From assembly GCA_023229985.1 (NCBI GenBank), contig JALNYF010000033.1, positions 1 through 24,817 on the forward strand: DNA of 24,817 bases, in the 5' to 3' direction. The position numbers and the translations under genes are program-made. Positions within the stretch are counted from its first letter, which is position 1; the number at the start of each line of letters is the position of its first letter. This DNA is from Bacteroidales bacterium (GTDB lineage: Bacteria; Bacteroidota; Bacteroidia; Bacteroidales; WCHB1-69). The notes beneath the pieces were generated by a model that saw only the letters and a program-made list of their open reading frames with translations, did no database searches and was not told where the DNA came from. Below, piece by piece: positions 1-9,200 of this stretch.

Positions 1-545
1 TTAAAAATATGATTGTTACGATAGGGGGTCTCAATAAAAATTTGAGTTTGATGCGTTTTGTCTGAAAGACTTTCCAAAAACTTTAATTCCCTTTCTCTAT
101 CCGGTTGTTCGGACGGAAGATAGCCGTGAAAGGCAAATGATTGAGCGTTGAATCCTGATGCCATCAGTGCCAGCAATATGGAACTGGGACCCACTAAAGG
201 AACAACCGGAATCCCCAGCCGGTGGGCAGTTGCAACAACCAAGTTCCCCGGGTCTGCAATGCAGGGAACACCCGCATCAGATAGCAATCCGACATTCTTT
301 CCTGCTAAACAAGGAGCTAAAAACTGGCGTAAATCCAAGTCTTTGCTGTGTTTATCCAGGTGATAAAATGTCAAATCATCAATGGATTGGCGAATACCCA
401 ACTTTTTTAGAAAGCGTCGCTCTGTTCTGACATCTTCAACAATGTATGTATCAATACTTTGAATGATTTCACTGTTCCATGCAGGAAATACGGTTGTAAA
501 ATCACATTCTCCTAACGGAGAGGGAATAAGATATAATTTTGCCAT
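1..545 (-). CDS. Tetrapyrrole-methylase family SAM-dependent methyltransferase, RsmI paralog (partial, 3' end off window)
   Basis: The first 181 residues are visible; the C-terminus lies beyond the left edge. The protein resembles COG0313 (RsmI, which 2'-O-methylates C1402 of 16S rRNA). Visible family features are the N-terminal KLYLIPSPLG strand and loop (residues 3-12), VEDVRTERRFLKK (36-48, where true RsmI usually has EDTR), the glycine-rich GLLSDAGVPCIADPG SAM-site segment (86-100), VVPLVGPSSILLALMASG (114-131) and FIETPYRNN (170-178). This pattern fits the second, Bacteroidota-specific RsmI-like paralog better than canonical RsmI, so the substrate is uncertain and no symbol is given. ATG is at 545. 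The upstream permease stop is only 2 bases away, so it should be co-transcribed and possibly translationally coupled with that gene and recR. Confidence 0.85.
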   Translation of the reverse strand, partial: MAKLYLIPSPLGECDFTTVFPAWNSEIIQSIDTYIVEDVRTERRFLKKLGIRQSIDDLTFYHLDKHSKDLDLRQFLAPCLAGKNVGLLSDAGVPCIADPGNLVVATAHRLGIPVVPLVGPSSILLALMASGFNAQSFAFHGYLPSEQPDRERELKFLESLSDKTHQTQIFIETPYRNNHIF

Positions 546-547
546 TT

Positions 548-1810
548 TTAAAAACCTATAAAATAACCTAATAGACCGATTAATAAACCAAAACACATAT
601 TAACGGCTTTCATCATCAAAAAGCTCTTTCGAGAGTAAGCTAATAATGGTAATGCACCATGTCCGTCCTGAACAATGGAATTGGCTAATAATATGCTAAA
701 TGGAACTGCTCCACTAAAATACATTACCACAAATATCAAGTGCGGACCCGATTCGGGAATAATACCTACCATTATGGCGATAAAAAGTAAGATTAAGGTC
801 GTCCACTTGTGCGTGCCAATCAGTGCATTTACATCTACAAAATAGTACAATAAATGAAGGAAAAATAGTACGCCCAAGGTCCATAACAAGATTGAAATAA
901 AGTGTTTTTTGATAACATGTTCCCACAAGTGTTCCTGTAAAAAATGCTCCGGTGAAAACGCTACAATTACAATCGTAAACAGGGCAATGACGATAAATAT
1001 GATGTTTTCCCACGAAAAAATTCCATGTTCGTGCGTAAGCCCCTGTCCGTGTTGATGTTCGTGACTCTCGTTGTGATGATGTTCGCTGCTGGTATGATAA
1101 TAAGGAATATAAGTATCACTTTCTGTAGAAGATCCATTAATTTCGGCTTCTTCGTGAATGTGATAACAGCAAGCAACCTCCGAATTGACAGGTTCGGATT
1201 TGTGTAAATTTTCCATATCTGGCATAGCGCCGTGTTCGTGCGAAAAAGTGCCGGTGAAAACGGCGGTAAGATACATTACTAAGCCGAAAAGTATTGCAGC
1301 CCGAGAGAATGACATCTTTTTAATATTCTTGAAAGAAAGTTGTATTTTGCCATGTTCATGGTCACATTGTTCTTCATGAATTGCCAGCGTGTGACTGTTT
1401 CGAAGATAAAAACTCTTTTTCTTAAAAAGCAGGTGAGTGATCACACCGGCAATGAGGGCAACAATTATTAATGCAATGATTAATAGCAAGGTAGCTTTGG
1501 GACTATACGCAAAAATGACGAATGCTTCATCTCCGAAAGTGCTAATCATTCCGGCAACCAGTGCTCCAAAGGTAATCAATTGGTGGGTGTAAAGCGAAAC
1601 GATGGTAAAACCGCCCAAGCACCCGGGCACCAACCCCAAGAGAGTTGCCACAAATATTTGCATAAATGGCTTGTGTTTAAGTCGTTCCAATAATTTCCCG
1701 GACGAACTGACATTGATAAATTCTATCAATAACAGCATCAACATCACCAGACAAGTAATGGTCAGGGTGCTTTTAATAATATCCGGTATTTGAGACAAAA
1801 AATCCACCAT
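548..1810 (-). CDS. Putative 10-TM divalent-metal (manganese/heavy metal) permease, histidine-rich
   Basis: A 420-residue polytopic inner-membrane protein with about ten hydrophobic segments. The two halves are related: LGLVPGCLGG (59-67) with GDEAFVIFAYSPK (93-105) in the first, VGIIPESGPH (348-357) with QDGHGALPLLAYSRK (381-395) in the second, as in transporters built by internal duplication. This fits the ArsP_2 / 'putative manganese transporter' family (putative 10TM heavy-metal exporters). Two hydrophilic loops are very rich in histidine: about residues 140-153, and 190-262 with 14 His plus CC at 214-215, as expected for metal capture or sensing. The metal and direction of transport are inferred from family only. 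It starts 11 bases after the recR stop and ends 2 bases before the methyltransferase ATG, in one tight transcription unit. Confidence 0.8.
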   Translation of the reverse strand: MVDFLSQIPDIIKSTLTITCLVMLMLLLIEFINVSSSGKLLERLKHKPFMQIFVATLLGLVPGCLGGFTIVSLYTHQLITFGALVAGMISTFGDEAFVIFAYSPKATLLLIIALIIVALIAGVITHLLFKKKSFYLRNSHTLAIHEEQCDHEHGKIQLSFKNIKKMSFSRAAILFGLVMYLTAVFTGTFSHEHGAMPDMENLHKSEPVNSEVACCYHIHEEAEINGSSTESDTYIPYYHTSSEHHHNESHEHQHGQGLTHEHGIFSWENIIFIVIALFTIVIVAFSPEHFLQEHLWEHVIKKHFISILLWTLGVLFFLHLLYYFVDVNALIGTHKWTTLILLFIAIMVGIIPESGPHLIFVVMYFSGAVPFSILLANSIVQDGHGALPLLAYSRKSFLMMKAVNMCFGLLIGLLGYFIGF

Positions 1811-1821
1811 AAGTAGCTAAT

Positions 1822-2448
1822 TTAGTTTCTTTTAATATAGTTTTTATCGAAATCGGTACGAGTTAAGATGGAGCGTCCCAAGGTAACTTCATCGGTATAT
1901 TCCAATTCTTCACCAATACCAATTCCGCGGGCAATTGTGGTAACAATCGGAACATGTGCTTGAATATTTTTGTAGATATAAAAATTGGTTGTGTCGCCAT
2001 CAACCGTTGCGGGAAGTGCCAGAATCACTTCGGCAATATTTCCGTTCTGCACACGGTTAAACAAATTTGCCAAATTCAATTGCTGCGGACCGATGCCGTC
2101 CATCGGAGCAATTACGCCGCCTAAAACGTGATATACGCCATTAAATTGATTAGTGTTTTCAATTGCAACCACATCTCGAACATCTTGTACAACACATATA
2201 ATCAGTTGATTGCGTTTTGGGTTCCCACAAATTTCGCAAATGTCCGTATCCGAAATATTATGACACTTTTGGCAATAGCAAATTTTTTCTTTTAATGCCG
2301 TAATGGATTCTGTCAATAAAGCAACGTTATGAGTTTCCATTTTTAAGATATGAAGTGCTAAACGCAGCGCAGTTCGTTTCCCAATTCCCGGAAGTTTTGC
2401 GATTTCGTTAATCGCTGTTTCCAATTGTTTTGAAAATCCAATTTCCAT
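1822..2448 (-). CDS. recR: Recombination mediator protein RecR
   Basis: At 208 residues it has the usual RecR length. RecR works with RecO (and RecF) to load RecA onto SSB-coated single-stranded DNA during gap repair. Visible features are the N-terminal helix-hairpin-helix segment LPGIGKRTALRLALHIL (19-35), the C4 zinc finger with C59-x2-C62 and C71-x2-C74, and a Toprim domain beginning about residue 83 (IICVVQDVRDVVAIE) and containing the YHVLGGVIAPMDGIGP segment. The ATG at 2448 places the -7 promoter box at 2475-2482 a plausible distance upstream. It is the first gene of a unit with the permease and the RsmI-like methyltransferase, and is insulated from serA by a terminator. Confidence 0.97.
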   Translation of the reverse strand: MEIGFSKQLETAINEIAKLPGIGKRTALRLALHILKMETHNVALLTESITALKEKICYCQKCHNISDTDICEICGNPKRNQLIICVVQDVRDVVAIENTNQFNGVYHVLGGVIAPMDGIGPQQLNLANLFNRVQNGNIAEVILALPATVDGDTTNFYIYKNIQAHVPIVTTIARGIGIGEELEYTDEVTLGRSILTRTDFDKNYIKRN

Positions 2449-2474
2449 CCTTTGTTATTCAATTTTTTAGCCTG

Positions 2475-2482
2475 CAAAAATA
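2475..2482 (-). promoter_or_regulatory. -7 promoter box (TATTTTTG) for recR unit
   Basis: On the minus strand the sequence reads TATTTTTGC, matching the Bacteroidota TAnnTTTG element with the extra C seen at most promoters in this window. It lies 26 bases upstream of the recR ATG and downstream of the serA terminator, so recR should start its own transcript. No convincing -33 TTTG is visible. Confidence 0.6.
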
Positions 2483-2544
2483 CATTAAAATTCGGTATCT
2501 TTTTATGTCTTAAACGACTATTATCATACAATTTTTTACGTAAA

Positions 2545-2578
2545 AAAAGACCGGATTCAATCAAGATTCCGGTCTTTT
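2545..2578 (-). terminator. Intrinsic terminator after serA
   Basis: An 11-bp perfect stem (2545-2555 with 2568-2578, core AGACCGGA/TCCGGTCT) with a 12-base loop. On the minus strand it is followed by a run of seven T (2548-2542, partly inside the stem). It lies 22 bases past the serA stop and before recR, so it ends the serC-serA transcript. Confidence 0.85.
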
Positions 2579-2600
2579 GAGAAAATAATCATAGAATTGA

Positions 2601-3521
2601 TTATTTATTTACTTGAAATGTTTTGTCGCCGGTTTTGAAGAACTTAACGATTTGATTAGCAGCAGCTAATGCGGCGTTAATGTTGGCTTCTGCGGTTTCG
2701 GCGCCTTGTTTTTTCGGTGTGGCAAAGTAGCGGGTGGTGAATTTCTCTGCCATTTCTTCTTTGTTATCGGGTGCAATATCGGTGCAATATTTAAGGTCTT
2801 CTCTTTCGGTCATTACTTTAATCATTTCCTCTTCATTGATAACTTCTTTGCGGGCGGTGTTGATTAAACAACCACCTTTCGGCATTTTGGAGAGCAGGTT
2901 GTAACCGATAGATTTTTTGGTTTGGTCGTTTGCAGGAATATGTAAGGAAACGAAGTGGCAGGTTGAATAGAGTTCTTCAGCCGTTGCAACCGGAATAATA
3001 CCTTCGGCTTCCATTTTGTCGGCAGAGATAAACGGGTCAAAAGCATAAACTTCCATTCCGAAACCTTTGGCGATATGGGCAGCCAAGCGACCTACATTCC
3101 CGTAGGCGTGGATACCTAATTTCTTACCTTTGAGTTCGCTTCCCGTTCCCGGTTTGAAGGTGTTACGAGCCATATAGACCATCATTCCTAATGCTAGTTC
3201 TGCAACGGCGTTGGAGTTTTGTCCGGGGGTGTTCATGGCAACGATGTTGTTGGCGGTGCAAGCTGCCAAGTTGAGGTTGTCGAAGCCGGCACCTGCGCGT
3301 ACGACGATTTTCAGGTTTTTGGCTGCATCAACAACTTCCGCCGTCACTTTGTCCGAGCGTACAATCAAAGCATCTACGTCTGCTACAGCAGTATAGAACT
3401 GTTGTAAATCGGTGTATTTTTCCAATAATGCCAATTCATAACCGGCATCTTCAACGACTTTACGTATGCCTTCAACGGCTACTTTTGCAAATGGTTTTTC
3501 TGTTGCTACGAGTATTTTCAT
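2601..3521 (-). CDS. serA: D-3-phosphoglycerate dehydrogenase, short form without ACT domain
   Basis: 306 residues. It catalyses the first step of phosphorylated serine synthesis (3-phosphoglycerate to 3-phosphohydroxypyruvate, NAD-dependent) in the cytoplasm. Visible features are RAGAGFDN (75-82) of the substrate-binding domain, NTPGQNSNAVAELALG (97-112), the dinucleotide-binding loop G136-x-H-A-Y-G-N-V-G144, and catalytic Arg224 in INTARKEV. There is no C-terminal regulatory ACT domain, so classical serine feedback is not expected. The usual catalytic His after 'TP' is replaced: the sequence is TPKKQGAET with Lys270/Lys271. This Lys-type variant is, as I recall, normal for Bacteroidota (and reported for Entamoeba), so the enzyme is probably functional. 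It lies 66 bases downstream of serC, with a hairpin in between. Confidence 0.95.
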   Translation of the reverse strand: MKILVATEKPFAKVAVEGIRKVVEDAGYELALLEKYTDLQQFYTAVADVDALIVRSDKVTAEVVDAAKNLKIVVRAGAGFDNLNLAACTANNIVAMNTPGQNSNAVAELALGMMVYMARNTFKPGTGSELKGKKLGIHAYGNVGRLAAHIAKGFGMEVYAFDPFISADKMEAEGIIPVATAEELYSTCHFVSLHIPANDQTKKSIGYNLLSKMPKGGCLINTARKEVINEEEMIKVMTEREDLKYCTDIAPDNKEEMAEKFTTRYFATPKKQGAETAEANINAALAAANQIVKFFKTGDKTFQVNK

Positions 3522-3540
3522 GTTTAATTTTTTTATTGAA

Positions 3541-3576
3541 AAAAGAGTATCGGTTCTATTTTGTCGATGCTCTTTT
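3541..3576 (-). terminator. Hairpin with T-tract between serC and serA (possible attenuator)
   Basis: A 12-bp stem (3541-3552 with 3565-3576, one G-U wobble) closed by a 12-base loop. On the minus strand it is followed by a continuing T run and a second T-rich stretch just before the serA ATG. It has intrinsic-terminator form but sits inside an apparent serC-serA operon. I infer partial termination that would lower serA relative to serC; no separate TAnnTTTG box for serA is visible in the 66-base gap. Confidence 0.6.
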
Positions 3577-3587
3577 CTTCAAAATTA

Positions 3588-4664
3588 TTATTTGTTTAAT
3601 TTTTCAAATTCTTGCATGCATGCAACTAAAGCTTCAACGCTGGCTTTGGGGCAGGCGTTGTATAAAGAGGCGCGGAATCCGCCAACAGAGCGGTGTCCTT
3701 TAATGCCAACCATGCCTCTTTCTTTGGCAAATGCCATGAAAGCATCTTCTTTATCTTTGTATGCTTCTGCCATTACCCAGCAATGGTTCATGATAGAACG
3801 GTCTTCTTTGTTGGCAACCGTGCCTACAAACATGCTGTTGCGGTCAATTTCGTTGTATAATAAGTTAGATTTTTCGATGTTCATTTGTTCCATCACTTTC
3901 AAACCACCTAATCCTTTCAACCATTTCATAGTATAATTCATTACTAAAATGGAGAATACGGGAGGCGTGTTGAACATAGAACCACCTTCTATGTGAGTTT
4001 TATAATCCAACATCGTAGGGATATAGCGGGAAACTTTACCTAAGGCATCTTCTTTAACGATAACGAAAGTAACGCCGGCAGGTCCTACATTTTTTTGTGC
4101 ACCACCATAAATCATGATATATTTGGAAACATCAACCGGACGGCTCATGATGTCGGAAGACATATCGGCGATTAATGGAATAGGGGAGTTGATATCTTCT
4201 CTAATTTCAGTTCCATAGATGGTGTTGTTAGTGGTAATGTGGAAATAGTCGGCATCCGTAGGAATTGTGTAACCTTTTGGAATATAGTTAAATATGGTGT
4301 CAGCGGAAGAAGCTACGCAAACTGCATTGCCAATACCTTTAGCTTCTTTGAGTGCTTTTTTTGCCCAAACGCCGGTTTCCAAATAAGCAGCTTTCTTTTC
4401 CAAAAAATTCATGGGAACTGTCAAAAATTGTGTGGAAGCACCGCCACCCAAGAAAAGAACTTTGTAACCATCCGGGATGTTGAGGATTTCTTTCCATAAT
4501 GCTTCGGTTTCATCCATCACGGCTTGCCATTCCTTAGAACGGTGTGAAACTTCGATTACAGACATTCCGGTGCCTGCAAAATCTTTCAACGCTTCAATAG
4601 CTGCATTAATAGCTTCTTTCGGAAGGACACATGGTCCTGCATTAAAATTGTGTACTGTCTTCAT
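3588..4664 (-). CDS. serC: Phosphoserine aminotransferase
   Basis: 358 residues, typical SerC length. This PLP enzyme converts 3-phosphohydroxypyruvate plus glutamate to phosphoserine, and may also act in pyridoxal phosphate synthesis. Visible motifs are FNAGPCVLP near the N-terminus (7-15), the phosphate-binding GGGASTQF (73-80), IEVSHRSKEW (37-46), and IYGGAQKNVGPAG (185-197) with PLP lysine K191; the C-terminal GHRSVGGFRASLYNA segment, including substrate-binding Arg, is intact. It is the first gene of the serC-serA pair, with a promoter box at 4709-4716. The phosphoserine phosphatase gene (serB) is not in the window. Confidence 0.97.
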   Translation of the reverse strand: MKTVHNFNAGPCVLPKEAINAAIEALKDFAGTGMSVIEVSHRSKEWQAVMDETEALWKEILNIPDGYKVLFLGGGASTQFLTVPMNFLEKKAAYLETGVWAKKALKEAKGIGNAVCVASSADTIFNYIPKGYTIPTDADYFHITTNNTIYGTEIREDINSPIPLIADMSSDIMSRPVDVSKYIMIYGGAQKNVGPAGVTFVIVKEDALGKVSRYIPTMLDYKTHIEGGSMFNTPPVFSILVMNYTMKWLKGLGGLKVMEQMNIEKSNLLYNEIDRNSMFVGTVANKEDRSIMNHCWVMAEAYKDKEDAFMAFAKERGMVGIKGHRSVGGFRASLYNACPKASVEALVACMQEFEKLNK

Positions 4665-4708
4665 ATTTAAACGTTTATGTGAATAGTTATTTTTTTTTAA
4701 TTGAGCGA

Positions 4709-4716
4709 CAAAATTA
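4709..4716 (-). promoter_or_regulatory. -7 promoter box (TAATTTTG) for serC-serA
   Basis: The minus strand reads TAATTTTG 44 bases upstream of the serC ATG. It matches TAnnTTTG but is followed by T rather than the C found at the other nine boxes. No clear -33 element. Confidence 0.5.
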
Positions 4717-4800
4717 CAATTATTTTTGATATAAACCTTATTTGTTTTTATATTTTATTTTTACTGAGTGAAGGGGCAATTTTATTCCAAAGGGCATAAT

Positions 4801-6114
4801 TTATTCTTTTCCTAACAATTTGAACATGTTACGTTTATAGGCTTCTACTCCGGGTTGGTTGAACGGATTGATGGATAGGAGGTATCCGTTAAGCGCGCAT
4901 GAGAATTCAAAAAAGTAGATCAATTCTCCTAACGTGGATTCGCAGATTTCGGGAATGAGGATTTGCAGGTTGGGAACGCCCCCGTCAATATGTGCCATCC
5001 GCGTGCCAATTTCGGCGGTATGATTAATCTCAGTCAAGCTTTTGGATTGCAAATAGTTTAAACCGTCCATATTTTGTTCATCATAAGGAATGGCAACAGT
5101 GTGATGTGATTTTTCAACCGAAATGACGGTTTCAAAGAGCAGACGTTCCCCTTCCTGAATGTATTGTCCCAGTGAGTGTAAGTCGGTGGAGAAGATCGAG
5201 CCGGCGGGAAAAATTCCTTTAAGATCCTTGCCTTCGCTTTCGCCGAAGAGCTGTTTGTACCATTCAATCAAGTAATAAAGCCGCGGTTCGTAAGCCACCA
5301 TCAATTCCACTTTTTTCCCATTTTGGTAAAAATAGTTTCGGAAAGTGGCGTACTGCATGGCAATATTATTTTCTATCTTATTGTTATTCAATAGATTATT
5401 TCTCATCTCGGCGGCACCGCGCAGTAAGTTGCGAATGTCATAACCGGCAATGGTAATCGGCAGTAATCCCACCGGCGTCAGTACCGAATAGCGACCGCCG
5501 ACATTATCGGGAATAACGAAAGTTTCGTAGTTTTCCTGCGTTGCCATTTGTTTTAATGCGCCTTTCGCGGAGTCAGTAATGACAATAATTCTTTCGCGCG
5601 CAGCTGTTTTGCCGTATTTTTTTTCGCAGTGTTCTTTCAAAATGCGAAAGGCAATCGCAGGCTCAGTCGTTGTACCGGATTTGGAAATGACTACCATTCC
5701 GTATTCTTTATTATCCAAAACTTGCAGTAAATCAAATAAATAATCTTCACTGATGTTATTGCCGGCGAAAAGAACAGTGGGGAAGTCGCTGTTTTTATGC
5801 AAACCTTCAAAATGACCCTGCATCGCTTCGATGACGGCACGTGCGCCCAAGTAAGAACCGCCAATACCAATGACTACAACCACTTCTGCCCGCTGCTGGA
5901 AGGATTTTGCTATTTGGGTAATTCTTTGCATTTCGCTGTCGCTCATCTCTTCCGGCAGTCCAAGCCAGCCCAAAAACTCACTGCCGGCACCGTTTTGACT
6001 GATGATCTGTTGATAAGCCTTGTCCATCGATTTTTCGGATTGTTCCAAGATATCGTTTGGCGCAAACACAGTGGCACCGTTGATGTTTAATCGTGTGGTA
6101 ATCATATAGTTCAA
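4801..6114 (-). CDS. pgi: Glucose-6-phosphate isomerase (short bacterial form)
   Basis: 437 residues, like the compact PGI of Bacteroidota and Firmicutes rather than the ~550-residue form. It interconverts glucose-6-phosphate and fructose-6-phosphate in glycolysis. Visible features are GIGGSYLGARA (83-93), SKSGTT (144-149, phosphate binding of the SIS fold), VGGRYS (205-210), GESEGKD (291-297) with the catalytic-base Glu292, and QPGVEAYK (420-427) with catalytic Lys427. Start: ATG at 6114, with an alternative in-frame ATG three codons later that the sequence does not rule out. It is divergent from the large repeat-protein gene and upstream of serC on the same strand, with no clear terminator in the 136-base gap. 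Confidence 0.97.
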   Translation of the reverse strand: MNYMITTRLNINGATVFAPNDILEQSEKSMDKAYQQIISQNGAGSEFLGWLGLPEEMSDSEMQRITQIAKSFQQRAEVVVVIGIGGSYLGARAVIEAMQGHFEGLHKNSDFPTVLFAGNNISEDYLFDLLQVLDNKEYGMVVISKSGTTTEPAIAFRILKEHCEKKYGKTAARERIIVITDSAKGALKQMATQENYETFVIPDNVGGRYSVLTPVGLLPITIAGYDIRNLLRGAAEMRNNLLNNNKIENNIAMQYATFRNYFYQNGKKVELMVAYEPRLYYLIEWYKQLFGESEGKDLKGIFPAGSIFSTDLHSLGQYIQEGERLLFETVISVEKSHHTVAIPYDEQNMDGLNYLQSKSLTEINHTAEIGTRMAHIDGGVPNLQILIPEICESTLGELIYFFEFSCALNGYLLSINPFNQPGVEAYKRNMFKLLGKE

Positions 6115-6131
6115 CTTTTGATTTGAAACGG

Positions 6132-6139
6132 CAAATTTA
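6132..6139 (-). promoter_or_regulatory. -7 promoter box (TAAATTTG) for pgi
   Basis: The minus strand reads TAAATTTGC 17 bases upstream of the pgi ATG, implying a short leader. It is the left half of a divergent promoter pair; the opposing box lies 43 bases away. Confidence 0.6.
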
Positions 6140-6182
6140 CATGAACTTTTTGAACTATTATGATTTGATTAAAAAAAAAGAG

Positions 6183-6190
6183 TAAATTTG
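6183..6190 (+). promoter_or_regulatory. -7 promoter box (TAAATTTG) for the repeat-adhesin gene
   Basis: TAAATTTGC, with a TTTG at 6164-6167 upstream. The spacer of 15 bases is shorter than the usual ~19, so the -33 match is uncertain. It implies a leader of about 85 bases before the ATG at 6282. Confidence 0.55.
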
Positions 6191-6281
6191 CCGATTATTT
6201 CAAAATTGATTACATTGATGATGATCTGTTTTCGTTTTTTATAAAAATATTGTAAGTGGTTTATTTTCAAATATTAAAGAT

Positions 6282-9200
6282 ATGAGCAAAGATTTGTTAT
6301 TTACTAATTTTATAGCAAGAATAGATTTGTCCGGCGTAAAAAGTTGTCGGTTTTTTCTTCTTTTAACGATTTCATTGTGGATTGTGATAAACGGTAGTGA
6401 CAATTTGCGTGCGCAAAGTCTAAAGAGCGGGGAGCCTCCGTGCGCAGGTACAACCATTCCCTATTACGAAAATTTTGATTCTTATCCTTCTGTCAATGAA
6501 GGTGCCGTCGGCACAATTCCCTCTTGTTGGGGATTAATACCTGGCAGTAGTAACCCGTTTTATTATCCGCGTGTCAATTCATATTTAGCCGTGTCGGGCA
6601 ATGCTATGTTGATAACTTCCGGTCCCGCTAATAATGGAAGTACAAATTATGTTGTTCTTCCTTCCTTTACCAGCAGTTTAGAAGGTCTTAAATTATCTTT
6701 CAAAACTAAAATGAGTAATGCGAATTTAGGGGTCCTTACATTAGGTTATGTAACTGATATTGAATATGATACCACTTTTTCAGCCTTGCAGGTTTTTCCA
6801 AGTATAGTCTCTGAACAATCTTATCAATTCTCATTTGACGATCTCAATATTCCTGATAGTGCGCGAGTGGCTTTTCGCTGGACGGTATCAATTAACATTT
6901 CAATAAGATGCGCGATTGATGATATTGCCGTGGAATTTATTCCGTGCGAACCAGTTGATAATGTCGTTGTCAGCGATGTGATGATGACCACTGCCGACGT
7001 TTCCTGGAACCCCGGCGATGACGAATCCGCTTGGAAAGTCGAATATGGTCCGTCAGGGTTTGCCCTCGGTGCCGGCGATACCATTCTGAGCGTAGATACT
7101 AATTATATCACAATAACCAATCTTACCGGAAATCAACCTTATGACGTCTACGTGAGAGCCGCTTGCGAAGAAGCCAATCAAAGTGAAAGTTCGCCGGTTG
7201 TCAGTTTTACGCCCTATTGCAGCGTGACCGCTGATACCATTCACCTCTCCGCTTGTGACCATTTTGAATGGCTCGGCAATACATTGAACCACTCCGGCGT
7301 TTATGTCGATACACTTCCCCAAGCCGCTACTTACTCATGTGATAGCATCGTAATCCTTGATTTGACCATTCATTCTACTTATAATCAATATGATACATTA
7401 GTTATTTGTCAAAATGAATTGCCTTATTTGTGGCGCGATACCACTTTTGATATAGGTACGGTGGACAGCAATTTTGTCTTTAACAGACAGTCCGTCCACG
7501 GTTGCGATAGCGTGGTGAATTTGTGCCTGTTTGTCAATCCAAGTTTTTATCAAACTGAAAATGAGGTGATTTGCCAAAATGAATTGCCTTATACGTGGCG
7601 TGATACAATTTTTGAAACGGGGACGATATCAGGTGCCTACATTTTATCACGCCAAACTGTGAACGGTTGCGATAGCTTTGTGACACTGAATCTTACCGTT
7701 AATCCAAGTTTTTCCCCAATCGAAATTGTGCACATTTGCCAAAGCGAACTGCCCTATACGTGGCGCGATACCACTTTCCAAGTTGGGACTATTAGTGCTG
7801 TTCATACGTTCTACCGCCATTCCCAATTCGGTTGCGACAGCATTGTTACTCTTGTTCTAATGGTCAAACCAACTTTTAATGAGGAGGTTACTTTGGATAT
7901 TTGCCGGGGCGAGTTGCCCTATTCGTGGCGCGATACCACTTTTGATGAGGGGACAATATCAGACGTTTACCTATTTTCACGCCAAGCAACTAACCATTGC
8001 GATAGTTTGGTGACGTTATATCTGAACGTTCATGATGCTGTGGAAGAAACAATTACAGCTGAGATTTGCGATACCGAACTTCCTTATACGTGGCGTGATA
8101 CGGTTTTTGAAATGGGAACGACTTCCGGCGATTTTCATTTCAACCGCCAAACCACTCTGGGCTGCGATAGCAACGTAATTTTTAACTTGCGCGTCAATCC
8201 TGCTTTTTATCAAAATTCAACTGTTTCCATTTGTCAAAACGAATTGCCGTTTAGCTATCAAGATACTCTCTTTGACGAAAATACCACTTCCGGCGATTAT
8301 CGTTTGGTGCGTGTTACTGATTCCGGCTGTGATAGTATTTATACGTTGCATTTGACGGTCTATCCGATTTATAATGAAGAAGTTAATCTGCAAATTTGCG
8401 AAGATGTATTTCCCTATACGTGGCGTGATACCATTTTTGACACAGGAACCGCAAGTGGGAATTATACTTTTAGGAGACATACACAAAGTGGCTGCGACAG
8501 CACCACCATTTTGCACCTGACAGTTTTTGAAACGTACCGCGATACAGTGCCGCTTTCTGTTTGTGAAAACGATTTGCCGATGGAGTGGCGAAATCATGTG
8601 TTACCGCGCCAAATGGTTTCCGGTTACTATACTTATTCCGATCTTAATCAAAATGGTTGTGACAGCGTTGTGGTGTTGTCTTTAACGGTCAATCCGAGCT
8701 ATCGTCATACGGAATCCCTGACGATTTGTGCTAATGAATTACCCTACACGTGGCGCGATACCACTTTTGAAGTCGGTACACTTGGCGGAACTTTCTTATT
8801 TGAAGGACAATCGGTTACGGGGTGCGATAGTACAGTGATTCTGAAATTGAAAGTCAATCCTTACTATGATTATGCCGAATCTTTGTCAATCTGCATGAAC
8901 GACCTTCCTTATACTTGGAATGATACTGTTTTTGCTGAAGGAACGACCACCAATACGTTTACTTTCCGCAGACAAACGACACAAGGCTGTGATAGCATTG
9001 TTACACTTTCTTTGATTGTTCACCCTGATTATCAACAAAATACAACTCTGGTTATCTGTTCAAACGAGTTGCCTTATACGTGGCGTGACACCGTTTTTGA
9101 AGTGGGAAGCACGACCGGTATTTATTCGTTTGAGCGCCATTCGATAAATGGTTGCGACAGTCTCTTTACTTTGACGTTCGTGGTGATGCCGGTTTATGAA

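Noticed and set aside
148..430. Two overlapping plus-strand frames near the left edge
   Set aside because: They lie antisense to the clearly recognisable methyltransferase on the minus strand.
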